Shown here in pieces: positions 14,922 to 22,062 of a stretch of DNA of 28,849 nt (the stretch's first letter is position 1; each line of letters starts with the position of its first letter). The position numbers and the translations under genes were made by a program. The notes beneath the pieces were generated by a model. It had not been told where the DNA came from. It searched no databases and saw only the letters and a list, made by a program, of their open reading frames with translations. Origin of the DNA: an uncultured Eubacteriales bacterium (GTDB lineage: Bacteria > Bacillota > Clostridia > Oscillospirales > Oscillospiraceae); the NCBI GenBank assembly GCA_900552725.1, contig USAT01000014.1:1-28849 (forward strand), written 5' to 3'.

Positions 14922-16091
14922 ATGGATGCTGCGTTGTTTACCAAAATGCTGTCGGATAAAAGTGTGCTGGACTTGAAGAAGCTGGGCTACAAATATCCGC
15001 AGGCAGATATGGGAGAGTTTGTGTCGCTGCTGAAAAACGGGTTCTATCATCCGCTGCCGCTGAAGGACTTTTCCGGGCAGTCCCTTGTCTATCTGGATAG
15101 TGTCGCGCAGGTGCATCTCTCTGCCGCCCGGATCCTGCTGACGCCGCAGAGCAGCACGCAGCTTTACGGCGCGAAGGCCATGGAGGAGGAGATCATCTCC
15201 ACCTTCACCATTGAGCAGGTGGATTTCTCCCGCGACAGTGTCCGCAAGATCCTGTCCGGCTTTGCTCCGGCAGACGAAAGCGAGAACCGCATCTATGGCA
15301 TGAAGAAGGGTTTGGAGTTTATCGCCGATCCCGCCAACAGGATCACCGAAGCATCCATCCACCAGCTGTACGAGACCGCCATCGGTGCCTATCTGCCGGA
15401 GGAGGACCGTCTGTGTCCCGGCAGCTTCTATCGGCACGACAGCGTGTATGTGGTCGGCTCCAAGGTGGAACACACCGGACTGCCGTGGCAGCAGCTGCCG
15501 GAGCGCATGGGCGAACTGGTGCGCTTCATCCATGAGGATTCCGACAGCAACGACCTGTTGAAAGCCACCCTGATCCACTTCTATATTGCCTATCTGCACC
15601 CCTATTTTGATGGCAACGGCAGAATGGCACGACTGATGCACCTGTGGTATCTGGTACAGCAGGGGTATTCCTCCGCCCTGTTCGTGCCGCTGTCTGAGTA
15701 TGTCAACAAGAGCCGCAAGGGGTACTATGACGCCTATACGCTGGCGGAGGAAAATGCCCACATCAGCGGCGTACTGGACGTAACGCCGTTCTTAGTGTAT
15801 TTCATTGAGAATGTGTATCACCAGCTGAACGGAGTGCTCCCTGCCCGACGGACAACCGAGGCGTTTCAGGATGCATTGTCGCAAGGGCAGGTCACAGAGA
15901 AGGAAAAGGCTCTGTGGAGCTTTGTCCTCTCCGCATACGGGGAAGCTGAGTTCTCCACCAAGCAGCTGGAAAAGGACTTCGGCAACGCCGCCTACGCCAC
16001 CATCCGCAGCTTTGTGCTGAAGTTTGAACAACTGGGGCTGCTGACCTCAACGCGGTATGGGAATCGTGTGAAGTATAGGGTGCAGGCGTGA
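14922..16091 (+). CDS. Fic-domain protein (AMPylase-type) with winged-helix C-terminus
   Basis: The 389-residue protein carries the Fic catalytic motif HPYFDGNGRMAR at residues 226-237, with the catalytic His226 and the anion-loop GNGR intact. Before it, at residues 94-99, TFTIEQ fits the inhibitory-helix pattern (S/T)xxxE(G/N) except for Gln at the last place; Glu98 is the residue that would block ATP gamma-phosphate. The arrangement corresponds to class II Fic proteins, which regulate themselves. The C-terminal 70 residues (EKEKALWSFVLSAYGEAEF to the end) look like a winged helix. Fic enzymes transfer AMP or another nucleotide moiety to hydroxyl side chains of target proteins. AGGAGG precedes the ATG; promoter and terminator are its own, so no separate antitoxin is apparent. 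Confidence 0.88.
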   Translation: MDAALFTKMLSDKSVLDLKKLGYKYPQADMGEFVSLLKNGFYHPLPLKDFSGQSLVYLDSVAQVHLSAARILLTPQSSTQLYGAKAMEEEIISTFTIEQVDFSRDSVRKILSGFAPADESENRIYGMKKGLEFIADPANRITEASIHQLYETAIGAYLPEEDRLCPGSFYRHDSVYVVGSKVEHTGLPWQQLPERMGELVRFIHEDSDSNDLLKATLIHFYIAYLHPYFDGNGRMARLMHLWYLVQQGYSSALFVPLSEYVNKSRKGYYDAYTLAEENAHISGVLDVTPFLVYFIENVYHQLNGVLPARRTTEAFQDALSQGQVTEKEKALWSFVLSAYGEAEFSTKQLEKDFGNAAYATIRSFVLKFEQLGLLTSTRYGNRVKYRVQA

Positions 16092-16102
16092 CGCGGTACT
16101 GA

Positions 16103-16143
16103 CAGAAAAGGCCATCGGCTATTTGCCGATGGCCTTCTCTGTT
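16103..16143. terminator. Bidirectional terminator
   Basis: CAGAAAAGGCCATCGGC pairs with GCCGATGGCCTTCTCTG around TATTT (one mismatch), between the converging fic and 239-residue-protein genes. Confidence 0.8.
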
Positions 16144-16145
16144 TA

Positions 16146-16865
16146 TTACTTTTTCACATATTTCTCAAGCATCTGATACGTTCTCAGACTATTGATCAGC
16201 ATCTCCCTGCACATCTGCCGATGCGTTTTCTGCCGTTCCTCCTCGGAGGGTTCAGGGATGCCCAACTCGGCAAAGACTTCCTCCGCAGAGAAAAAGTGTT
16301 TTGCCCGTTCCTCCGGCGGGAGCTTGTCCAACTCCTCTGCCTCGCGGAAGGAGTCATAGAGCTTTTGCCGTTCTGCATCCACTGCCTCTTCGTCAAAGCC
16401 GAAGAAGGTCATCTCGTACAGCACCGCCGCGCAAAAGGCGGCAATGCCTACCTCCTGTGCGTTGGCGATATTGACCTCATAGCCCAATACCTCGCGCCAG
16501 GGCGACAGTTCAAATGCGTAGCACTGAGGTAGCTGAATGGCACGGGCGGCCTGCTCGGTCTCATCCACGGTCAATTCGTCGATGCCTTTCATCTTGAGGA
16601 CTTCCGGCAGCGGCGCGAGTTCGGCGGGGAGTTCGCTCTTATAATACAGGTTGGCATCCAGAAACTCCCTGTCATCGTACATGTGGCAGACGCCCAGAAG
16701 TATATAATCGGTGGCCTCCGGCTCCATGCCGCGCAGGCTGTCGATGAGTGCCGTAATGCGGCGGATGCCCTCGTTACGCTTGGCGGGTTCAACGTCCAGG
16801 CGGTCGATCAGCGCGGCGGCGATGTCCGCCGCAGGCTGGCTCAGAATCAGTTCTTTTACGTTCAT
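16146..16865 (-). CDS. Unknown 239-residue soluble protein
   Basis: I do not recognise the family. The product is acidic, mostly helical, without signal peptide or membrane helix. The middle holds a well-formed hydrophobic segment (ALPQCYAFELSPWREVLGYEVN, then IAAFCAAVLYEMTFFGF) and the C-terminal third is charged (PPEERAKHFFSAEEVFAELG, EERQKTHRQMCREM). Bacterial immunity-type or DUF proteins of this size look similar, but that is only an impression. The start at 16865 has AAGGAAGG upstream. A copy of the island palindrome (16889-16903) lies 24 bases before the start, where an operator would be, and the upstream gap holds three strong hairpins. Confidence 0.6.
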   Translation of the reverse strand: MNVKELILSQPAADIAAALIDRLDVEPAKRNEGIRRITALIDSLRGMEPEATDYILLGVCHMYDDREFLDANLYYKSELPAELAPLPEVLKMKGIDELTVDETEQAARAIQLPQCYAFELSPWREVLGYEVNIANAQEVGIAAFCAAVLYEMTFFGFDEEAVDAERQKLYDSFREAEELDKLPPEERAKHFFSAEEVFAELGIPEPSEEERQKTHRQMCREMLINSLRTYQMLEKYVKK

Positions 16866-16883
16866 ACTTCACCTTCCTTTGGG

Positions 16884-16908
16884 AAAGCGTGCAATCATTG
16901 CACACTTT
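16884..16908. repeat. Island palindrome, copy 1
   Basis: GTGCAATCATTGCAC (16889-16903) is a perfect palindrome about a central C. Its arms extend to 16884 and 16908 with one mismatch. It has the core of GTGTGCAATSATTGCACAC. Confidence 0.8.
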
Positions 16909-16921
16909 TTCTGATGAAAAA

Positions 16922-16953
16922 CCGGAGGTCTATAACCGTACTTCGACCTCCGG
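16922..16953. repeat. Hairpin A, 9-bp perfect stem
   Basis: CCGGAGGTC (16922-16930) and GACCTCCGG (16945-16953) pair around a 14-base loop. There is no T-run on either side, so it is not an ordinary terminator. Confidence 0.65.
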
Positions 16954-16995
16954 GGGAAAAGTTTTCTCGCGGCTTCCGCAGCCAGTTACATCAAC

Positions 16996-17019
16996 GACCC
17001 GAAACATTGAACACGGGTC
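16996..17019. repeat. Hairpin B with shared loop
   Basis: GACCCG (16996-17001) pairs with CGGGTC (17014-17019). Loop AAACATTGAACA is shared with hairpin C; the identical 14-mer AACATTGAACACGG spans 17003-17016. Confidence 0.65.
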
Positions 17020-17049
17020 ACATAACCCAATAACAAATAGAATAACCTG

Positions 17050-17080
17050 CCTCCGCAGCAACATTGAACACGGTCGGAGG
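17050..17080. repeat. Hairpin C with shared loop
   Basis: CCTCCG (17050-17055) pairs with CGGAGG (17075-17080). The loop contains the same 14-mer as hairpin B (17060-17073), but the stem sequence is unrelated. Confidence 0.65.
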
Positions 17081-17129
17081 TCACCACTTGTAATTTTAAA
17101 ACGGCGAGGACAGCGCGACGGAACGTTTT

Positions 17130-17936
17130 TTACTCCGCCAGTTCAAATGTGTCCCGCTGGTTCACGGCGTCCAGTGCCAGCTGGGCGCGGGACAACTCGT
17201 CGCTGACCTTTTCGTAGTCGGCCTCTACTGCCGTCAAATCGTAGTTGGCATAAGAGTAGTCAATGATATTAGATTGCCGCCCGTACTGCTCCTCCACCCG
17301 CTGCTTAGGCAGGCGGGCTTTCATATCGGCCAGCTTGTTCTTGCGCTGGGTCAGCTGGGGGATGTACACCAACATCTCGTCGATGGTCATGTTGAAGTCA
17401 GAGATAACATGAGTGGCGTTGAACATATTGATGGCGTGCTTCACCTTGCGGATGCGATGTTCCAGCTCTGCCAATTTCTTCTGGGTATCAGTGTAATCGT
17501 AGGCGGGGCGCACGGACTCCACGTCCTCGCCCATGGCGGCGCGGAAGTCCTTGCTGCGGTTTTCCTTGTCCAGCAGGGCGGCGTGCTCGTCGTTGAGCTT
17601 TTTCAGCAGCTTGTTGGCCTGCGCGGAAGTATATGTCATGGTCAGTCGTCCTTTCTCCTTTGTGAATTTCTGCTCCCATTGTACATGATTTTGCGGCGCA
17701 AGTCCAGCGGATGACGGCGCTTTCTCAGGTGGCTTGTCCACATACTCGCAGTGTCCGTCAGGGTACAGCAAATAGGTCGCCTTTTTCTCCGAGTCATAGC
17801 GGGCCACGGGAATGCCTTTCATCTTGGCCTGCTGATACGCAACAAAAGCTACCTGAGAGATGCGCCTGTCCATCTCCGCGTCCTCATCGTCGCAGTGAGT
17901 GTCTTCATAAAGCGGCGATTTTCTTTCATCGGTCAT
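17130..17936 (-). CDS. Two-part protein: small N-terminal module plus DIP1984-like coiled-coil domain
   Basis: The start at 17936 is chosen for AGGAGTGAG upstream; a longer frame to 18035 would read through a palindrome. Residues 1-100 form one module with a KGIPVARYDSEKKATYLLYPDGHCEYV strand-like motif. Residues 100-268 start at an internal Met (17639) with its own weak site (AAAGGACG). They have the layout of DIP1984/DUF6847-like proteins: two long helices with a NMFNATHV-type turn, then IDEMLVYIPQLTQRKNKLADM and a closing DELSRAQLALDAVNQRDTFEL helix. The two modules may be made as one polypeptide or the second may also start separately. It is the last gene of the recombinase operon, separated from the GHKL-nuclease gene by palindrome copy 2. 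Function unknown. Confidence 0.6.
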   Translation of the reverse strand: MTDERKSPLYEDTHCDDEDAEMDRRISQVAFVAYQQAKMKGIPVARYDSEKKATYLLYPDGHCEYVDKPPEKAPSSAGLAPQNHVQWEQKFTKEKGRLTMTYTSAQANKLLKKLNDEHAALLDKENRSKDFRAAMGEDVESVRPAYDYTDTQKKLAELEHRIRKVKHAINMFNATHVISDFNMTIDEMLVYIPQLTQRKNKLADMKARLPKQRVEEQYGRQSNIIDYSYANYDLTAVEADYEKVSDELSRAQLALDAVNQRDTFELAE

Positions 17937-17952
17937 ATTCTCACTCCTGCCG

Positions 17953-17987
17953 GGGGAAAAGTGTGCAATCATTGCACACTTTTCCCC
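17953..17987. repeat. Island palindrome, copy 2
   Basis: Perfect 17-bp arms around a central C at 17970; the core GTGTGCAATCATTGCACAC is bounded by GGGGAAAA and TTTTCCCC. It lies between the GHKL-nuclease stop and the start of the DIP1984-like gene. Confidence 0.9.
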
Positions 17988-17995
17988 GGCTGTTC

Positions 17996-19516
17996 TCACG
18001 CGCTCTGGCGGATCACGATGCCCTCCTCGTCCCATGTAGCCAGCCGGAAGTTGTAGGGACGTCCGTCAGGCGCGGTCAGGGTGTTCAGGATGTCCCGCAG
18101 CTCCTTCACCTCCGCTGAATGGCGCTTGGCGATCAGCACGGCCTCATCCACCGGCTTATTGTCCAGCGCGCAGCCATCCACATACATGCGGAGCTGATAC
18201 AAGTCCAGCGCCTTGGTCTTGCCGGCCTTGGCCTCGTAGATGGTCACGCGGTCGATGTAGCCCACGAACAGGTCAACCTTGGCCTTCAGTCCGATCTTTT
18301 GGAACACCGGCTCCTCGCGGCTCACCCGCAGGGCGGCGGGATCGTTCTCCCGCTTGGCGGTCAGCTCCTTGACATACCGCAATTCCATCGAATCCACATC
18401 CTTGGCCGGGGCGGGAACATAGGAGGCGATCCAGCTGAGCAGGTTCTTCAGACGCGGATCAGCTTCACAGAACGAGGTTTTCGTATTCTTCGTGGCGGGC
18501 AGCGCGGCGGGGTTGTCCGTAATCAAGTCCACCTGTACCAAAAAGCGGTTCTGACTGGGATGAATGGCCTCGCCCCAGACGCGGTCAAACATTCCGTGTT
18601 CAATGGCACGCCCGTTGATGCGCAGCTCCACGCCGCTGGACTCCATGTTGCACTTGTAGTAGATGGCGTTGGACGGATTCTTCAGGATATTGCCGTATTT
18701 ACAACGAATAGTCAGCGGGCCGCCGCCAAGATTGCAGGGTATCTCGCCGTAATCCTTCACGCTGCCCTCTTCCCACACCGGCAGCAGCGGCATCAGCGTA
18801 TGCTGCGTTTCCTCGCCGCCGCTGATCTCCCACACCTCCATGGTGATGGGCGTATTCGCCAGAATGCCCGCGTAGACGTACCGCAGTTCCTCAATGATAT
18901 ACCGCACCAGATTGTGGAAGTCGGAGGGCGCTGCCTTACGGTCGGGCTTCACCGTCCGGAACTTCGCCATGGGGCAGCGGACGGAGATCAACGTGCCGGT
19001 GGGATGGGGCAGGTCGCCCGTACCCGAATAGAAACGTACCTTCATGGGCTTGTCCAGTTCGGATGTACCCATGGAATACGGTGCCTTGACCTCGCGGTAC
19101 TGGTTTGCCGCGGCGTCGTCCTTCGTGCGGGTGCGGATGCTCCACTTTTGGTCAGGACTGCTGTCGCAGGAGGCCAATGCGTGCTTCAATCCAAATCCGT
19201 GCTCGTTCAGCGGCGTCTGCGCGCCATCCCGGCAGGCGATGGTCAATGCACTGCCAAGGTCGGCAATGCCCGTGCCGCCGTCTGTCACAGTGATCTCCAC
19301 GGCATCGCCAAGATTTTCCAGCGATAGCACTACCCTCATGGACAGCTCGGGATCGCCGCTGTTGGCGCGGAGGTTGGAGACCGCGTCGTCCATCAGCTCA
19401 CAGATGACCTGAGCCACGCTGTTGAAGTTGTCCCCGATACCGGCAAACAGACCGTGGCCAGTGGGGTTGTTGCGGATGATCTCCTCCGCAATGGGCGTCT
19501 TGTTTTCGATTTTCAT
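17996..19516 (-). CDS. GHKL (MORC-like) ATPase fused to a PD-(D/E)XK-type nuclease domain
   Basis: The 506-residue protein starts with a GHKL ATPase fold. The N box is ICELMDDAVSN (Glu40, Asp43-Asp44), the G1 box DGGTGI (79-84), and the G2 box NEHGFGLKHAL (104-114). A middle region of about 250 residues follows without clear motifs. Near the C-terminus, D415 ... I-Y-E428-A-K430 ... DLYQLRMY (Q441) has the order and spacing of a PD-(D/E)XK nuclease core. GHKL ATPases of the MORC/paraMORC type linked to nucleases occur in bacterial defence-associated operons, so an ATP-gated DNA-cutting role is plausible but inferred. Its start has AGGAGG and lies 17 bases after the 67-residue gene; the operon begins with a serine recombinase. 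Confidence 0.68.
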   Translation of the reverse strand: MKIENKTPIAEEIIRNNPTGHGLFAGIGDNFNSVAQVICELMDDAVSNLRANSGDPELSMRVVLSLENLGDAVEITVTDGGTGIADLGSALTIACRDGAQTPLNEHGFGLKHALASCDSSPDQKWSIRTRTKDDAAANQYREVKAPYSMGTSELDKPMKVRFYSGTGDLPHPTGTLISVRCPMAKFRTVKPDRKAAPSDFHNLVRYIIEELRYVYAGILANTPITMEVWEISGGEETQHTLMPLLPVWEEGSVKDYGEIPCNLGGGPLTIRCKYGNILKNPSNAIYYKCNMESSGVELRINGRAIEHGMFDRVWGEAIHPSQNRFLVQVDLITDNPAALPATKNTKTSFCEADPRLKNLLSWIASYVPAPAKDVDSMELRYVKELTAKRENDPAALRVSREEPVFQKIGLKAKVDLFVGYIDRVTIYEAKAGKTKALDLYQLRMYVDGCALDNKPVDEAVLIAKRHSAEVKELRDILNTLTAPDGRPYNFRLATWDEEGIVIRQSA

Positions 19517-19533
19517 AGGTGTAATTCCTCCTG

Positions 19534-19737
19534 TTATCGGTTGAGTTGATTGGCCATGTCGGAGCGAATGGCGGCAGCGATGATGCGCAGCAGCGCCTGC
19601 TGGCGAATGACCTCCTGACAGAATGCCACGGCCAAATCCTCCGGCGTCAGGTTGATGTCCTCACACAGGCACAGCAGTTCGATCCACTCGTCGGCGGTCA
19701 TGTTCACTTCAATGGTTGTCTTACGTTCGTCGTTCAT
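19534..19737 (-). CDS. 67-residue protein, possibly ribbon-helix-helix-like
   Basis: The product starts with a short strand-like segment (KTTIEVNMTADEW) followed by three helices (IELLCLCEDI, TPEDLAVAFCQEVIRQQALLRIIAAAIRS). A strand then two helices is the ribbon-helix-helix arrangement, but no family was recognised. AGAGGAGTAACC precedes the ATG. It sits 32 bases after the recombinase stop and 17 bases before the GHKL-nuclease start, so it is almost certainly in the same transcript. It could be a DNA-binding accessory or regulator of its neighbours. Confidence 0.62.
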   Translation of the reverse strand: MNDERKTTIEVNMTADEWIELLCLCEDINLTPEDLAVAFCQEVIRQQALLRIIAAAIRSDMANQLNR

Positions 19738-19769
19738 AATGGTTACTCCTCTTTTGTATCAATCTAGAT

Positions 19770-21236
19770 TTACACCGTCCAGATGATCTCCGCGCTGTCC
19801 TCCGCCACCTCGATGCGGCGGATGAACTGGGCGGCGACGGCTTTTTTCTCCTCGAAAGACAGTTCGCCGAACACCAGCTTTTCCGGCAGCGGAACGCGGC
19901 CTGCTTCACGCCGCTGGGCCTGCCGGAGCGTTTCGCGCTCCTTTTCGATCTTCCCCAGTGCTTTCTGCAGATAGGACGCGGGCAGATCCTCGCTCTCGGC
20001 AAAGGCATCCATCAGGCGCTCGGCACGGCGATCCAGCTCCAGCAGCCGCCGGGTGTAGCTATCCTCCTCCAGCTTCGGCGCAACGGGCTCCTGCGGACAT
20101 TGAGCCAGCAGCTTTTCGATCTCTGTCTGTACCACCGCTTCCAGTTCCGCCAGCTTGATGTGGATGGCGGCGTCGCAGCGGTTCATATTGTACCGCCCGC
20201 TGCACGCCAGATAGCGATAGGACTTGTCCACCACAACGGACAGGCTGTAGCCGCACTTGGCGCACTTCAGCAGGCCGGAGAGCCATGTGTGCTTGCCCTT
20301 GCCGCTGTTGCCCACCTGACGGTTGTGAGCCAGCTTTGCCTGCACCGCCAGATACAGCGGTGATGGCACGATACCCACGCTGTTCAGCACAGACGCCCGA
20401 TGGTTCTCGGTCTTGGTGTACTTCCGCGCGTTGGCCTCCCGCTTGCCCACCAGCAGCACACCGTGTACGCCATCAAAGGCCTCCGGCGGGCTGGTGACCT
20501 CTACGCCCTGCCCCAGATAGTGGAGCCGCACCTGCTCGTCCGCCATCGCATAAGCGGGGTTATGCAGCAGGCGGGACAGCGTCACGTTGTCCCATGTGGC
20601 GCGCTTGGGGGCGGGGATACCCTCGGCGGTCAGCTTACGGGCCAGCAGCCCCAGTGACATACCCTCCGCGGCATACTCCTGAAAGATCCGCTGCACCACC
20701 GCCGCTTTGTCGTTGGGGATAAGGGACGGGACTTCCCGGCCATCCCGCCCCCGGGCCCGGCCATTATCGAAGCCGTAGGGCGCTGGGCCTCCCGGCCATG
20801 CGCCCAGTGCCGCGCGGCGGTAATAGTTGTCCCGCACGCGCTCGGCGGTGGTCTCCCGCTCCAGCTGGGCGAACACCATGATGATGTGCAGCATGGCCCG
20901 CCCCATGGGCGTCTTGGTGTCGAAGTTCTCGTTGACCGACACGAACTCCACATGGTGCTCCTGCAGCACCTCCCACAGTTGACCGAAGTCCGCCACGCTG
21001 CGGGAGAACCTGTCCAGCCGGTAAACATACAGCGTGCCGATGCGGTCGGCGCGGATGTCCTTCATCAGCTGCTGGAAGGCGGGGCGCTCGGTGTTCTTGC
21101 CGGAGTAACCAGCGTCCTTGTAGACCCGCAGCTCCCCGCCGCCCGCCGTGCGGCGGCACAGGTCGATCTGCCCCGCGATGGACAGGCTGTCCTTTTTCTC
21201 CACGGACTGGCGGGCGTATACCGCGTCCGTCTTCAT
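19770..21236 (-). CDS. Large serine recombinase (site-specific integrase)
   Basis: The 488-residue protein has the resolvase catalytic domain with nucleophile Ser11 (AVYARQS), the YVYRLDRFSRS motif and LERETTAERVRDNYYR. A recombinase domain follows (PNDKAAVVQRIFQEYAAEGMSLGLLARKL, WDNVTLSRLLHNPAYA). The zinc ribbon reads CAKCGYSLSV...ACSGRYNMNRC, and a long coiled-coil (RRLLELDRRAERLMDAF) comes before the C-terminal strand. All domains of a large serine integrase are present, and length is normal for the shorter members of this class. It would integrate and excise a mobile element between short att sites. The ATG overlaps the stop of the small upstream ORF by four bases. The attachment sites could not be identified by eye. 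Confidence 0.9.
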   Translation of the reverse strand: MKTDAVYARQSVEKKDSLSIAGQIDLCRRTAGGGELRVYKDAGYSGKNTERPAFQQLMKDIRADRIGTLYVYRLDRFSRSVADFGQLWEVLQEHHVEFVSVNENFDTKTPMGRAMLHIIMVFAQLERETTAERVRDNYYRRAALGAWPGGPAPYGFDNGRARGRDGREVPSLIPNDKAAVVQRIFQEYAAEGMSLGLLARKLTAEGIPAPKRATWDNVTLSRLLHNPAYAMADEQVRLHYLGQGVEVTSPPEAFDGVHGVLLVGKREANARKYTKTENHRASVLNSVGIVPSPLYLAVQAKLAHNRQVGNSGKGKHTWLSGLLKCAKCGYSLSVVVDKSYRYLACSGRYNMNRCDAAIHIKLAELEAVVQTEIEKLLAQCPQEPVAPKLEEDSYTRRLLELDRRAERLMDAFAESEDLPASYLQKALGKIEKERETLRQAQRREAGRVPLPEKLVFGELSFEEKKAVAAQFIRRIEVAEDSAEIIWTV

Positions 21237-21448
21237 GCGGTCTTTTCCCGCTGGGTCGCCCGCAGCGCCCGCAGCTTCGCCATGCAGGCGGCATAGGCAT
21301 CCTTCATCTGCTGCTGCCGCGCCTGCGGATCCTCATACTGCGGATGGGTGTGCTTGACTTCCATGTTCATTCCCCCTCGCCACAGCCTATGAGCTGGGGA
21401 CGGAGAACATGCTGGGGACGCGGGAAACGGAATACGATCTTGCCTCAT
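21233..21448 (-). CDS. Small ORF translationally coupled to the serine recombinase
   Basis: With the ATG at 21448, which has a perfect AAAGGAGG site seven bases upstream, the product is 71 residues. A shorter start at 21364 behind GAGGGGG gives 43 residues. The C-terminal half is basic and helical (PQARQQQMKDAYAACMAKLRALRATQ); the N-terminal half is proline-rich and looks like leader sequence rather than folded protein. The stop TGA shares four bases with the recombinase ATG, so termination of one reinitiates the other. Comparable short frames precede other Clostridia serine recombinases, from memory. Possible role: recombination directionality factor or simply translational coupling. Confidence 0.5.
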   Translation of the reverse strand: MRQDRIPFPASPACSPSPAHRLWRGGMNMEVKHTHPQYEDPQARQQQMKDAYAACMAKLRALRATQREKTA

Positions 21449-21482
21449 GCGTTTTCCTCCTTTCGGTGAAATGAGAAAAGAG

Positions 21483-21680
21483 AAACACCGTGCAGGCCGA
21501 GGCACTACACGGTGTCATGAGTATGACAAATAGACCGGATTCCGCTTGCAAAATCGGGGGTAAATGGGTATAATAACCCCAAGCGGTGCGGATTCGTCCG
21601 TTGTGTAGGTGCTGATACCACCTGCGCAGGTTGTAGGGAGCGCCAACTCCCTGCAACTGCCGTTGTTTTTCTTTTGTAAG
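21483..21680 (-). ncRNA. Long structured leader of the recombinase operon, possible attenuator
   Basis: About 200 nt lie between the promoter and the first good ribosome site. On the minus strand the order is as follows. First, a hairpin with stem GCAGTTGCAGGGAG and CTCCCTACAACCTGC (about 21629-21659). Second, a GGTG-loop-CACC hairpin near 21610. Third, CCGCTTG...CAAGCGG (about 21542-21595) enclosing GGGGT...ACCCC. Last, an 8-bp stem ACACCGTG/CACGGTGT (21485-21515) followed by TTTCTCTTTT. The last resembles a terminator placed directly before the Shine-Dalgarno of the small ORF. This is the layout of a transcription attenuator or regulated RNA element. Several weak frames cross it; none is convincing. 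Confidence 0.5.
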
Positions 21681-21683
21681 GAC

Positions 21684-21712
21684 AGTATAACATATATGTG
21701 ACCTCACATCAA
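21684..21712 (-). promoter_or_regulatory. Recombinase operon promoter
   Basis: On the minus strand TTGATG (21707-21712), 17 bases, TATACT (21684-21689). The spacer and part of the -35 are covered by the palindrome at 21696-21709. Confidence 0.65.
21696..21709. promoter_or_regulatory. Operator-like palindrome 1
   Basis: ATGTGACCTCACAT has perfect 6-bp half-sites around CC, inside the recombinase promoter. A nearly identical site lies 58 bases away. Confidence 0.6.
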
Positions 21713-21753
21713 TAGCCGAACATGCCAAAAATAAGGAAGATAATTTGTGAAAT

Positions 21754-21767
21754 ATGTGAGGTCACAC
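21754..21767. promoter_or_regulatory. Operator-like palindrome 2
   Basis: ATGTGAGGTCACAC matches palindrome 1 on the opposite strand at 13 of 14 bases. It lies between the divergent recombinase and ribbon-helix-helix promoters. Confidence 0.55.
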
Positions 21768-21781
21768 CAACGCAATAGTTC

Positions 21782-21810
21782 TTGCTTCACATAAGATAAT
21801 TCGTTATAAT
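21782..21810 (+). promoter_or_regulatory. Promoter of the ribbon-helix-helix gene
   Basis: TTGCTT (21782-21787), 17 bases, TATAAT (21805-21810). Confidence 0.7.
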
Positions 21811-21839
21811 GATAAAAGCATCTTTGGGGAGGAGCTCAC

Positions 21840-22040
21840 ATGGCACAGACAGAAGCGCAGCTGCGCGCCAACAAAAAATACCGTGAGGAGAAGCTGGAAA
21901 GCATCACTTTCCGCGTCCCAAAAGGCAATAAGGCTCGCATTCAAGCACACGCCGCCGCCAACGGGGAGTCTACCAACGCATTCATCTACCGCGCGATTAA
22001 TGAAACCATTGGCCGCGAAAAACAGCCCGATACGGAGTGA
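21840..22040 (+). CDS. Ribbon-helix-helix (Arc/CopG-like) small protein
   Basis: The 66-residue protein has a basic N-terminal helix (AQLRANKKYREEKLE), a short strand SITFRVPKG and two helices (NKARIQAHAAANG and STNAFIYRAINETIGRE). This is the Arc/CopG-type DNA-binding layout common on plasmids and integrative elements. GGGGAGGAG precedes the ATG, and a strong promoter and two terminators enclose it, so it is a single-gene unit. It diverges from the recombinase operon, with two matching palindromes in the shared region. It is the leading candidate for the repressor that binds them, though this is inference from position only. Confidence 0.75.
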   Translation: MAQTEAQLRANKKYREEKLESITFRVPKGNKARIQAHAAANGESTNAFIYRAINETIGREKQPDTE

Positions 22041-22062
22041 ACCTCCGCATCGGGCTGTTTTT
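22021..22062 (+). terminator. Terminator overlapping the end of the RHH gene
   Basis: AACAGCCCGATACGGAG pairs with its downstream complement over 17 bp with one mismatch, then a run of T's. The stop codon lies at the loop. Confidence 0.85.

Noticed and set aside
14730..15761. A 343-codon minus-strand frame opposite fic
   Set aside because: Most of it is a shadow of the Fic gene. Only its last 33 codons (14730-14831) lie outside; they have a weak ribosome site and no recognised family, so they were not listed as a gene.
16884..17080. Cluster of palindromes and repeats as a CRISPR array
   Set aside because: There are only two copies of the 14-mer, with no regular spacers and no cas genes in the window.
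18119..19327. A 402-codon plus-strand frame opposite the GHKL-nuclease gene
   Set aside because: It is a shadow: it lacks a ribosome site and any domain pattern, whereas the minus strand has N, G1 and G2 boxes.
21696..21767. TGTGA/TCACA sequences as CRP sites
   Set aside because: The half-sites are separated by 2 bases, not the 6 needed for CRP; a dedicated element regulator is more likely.
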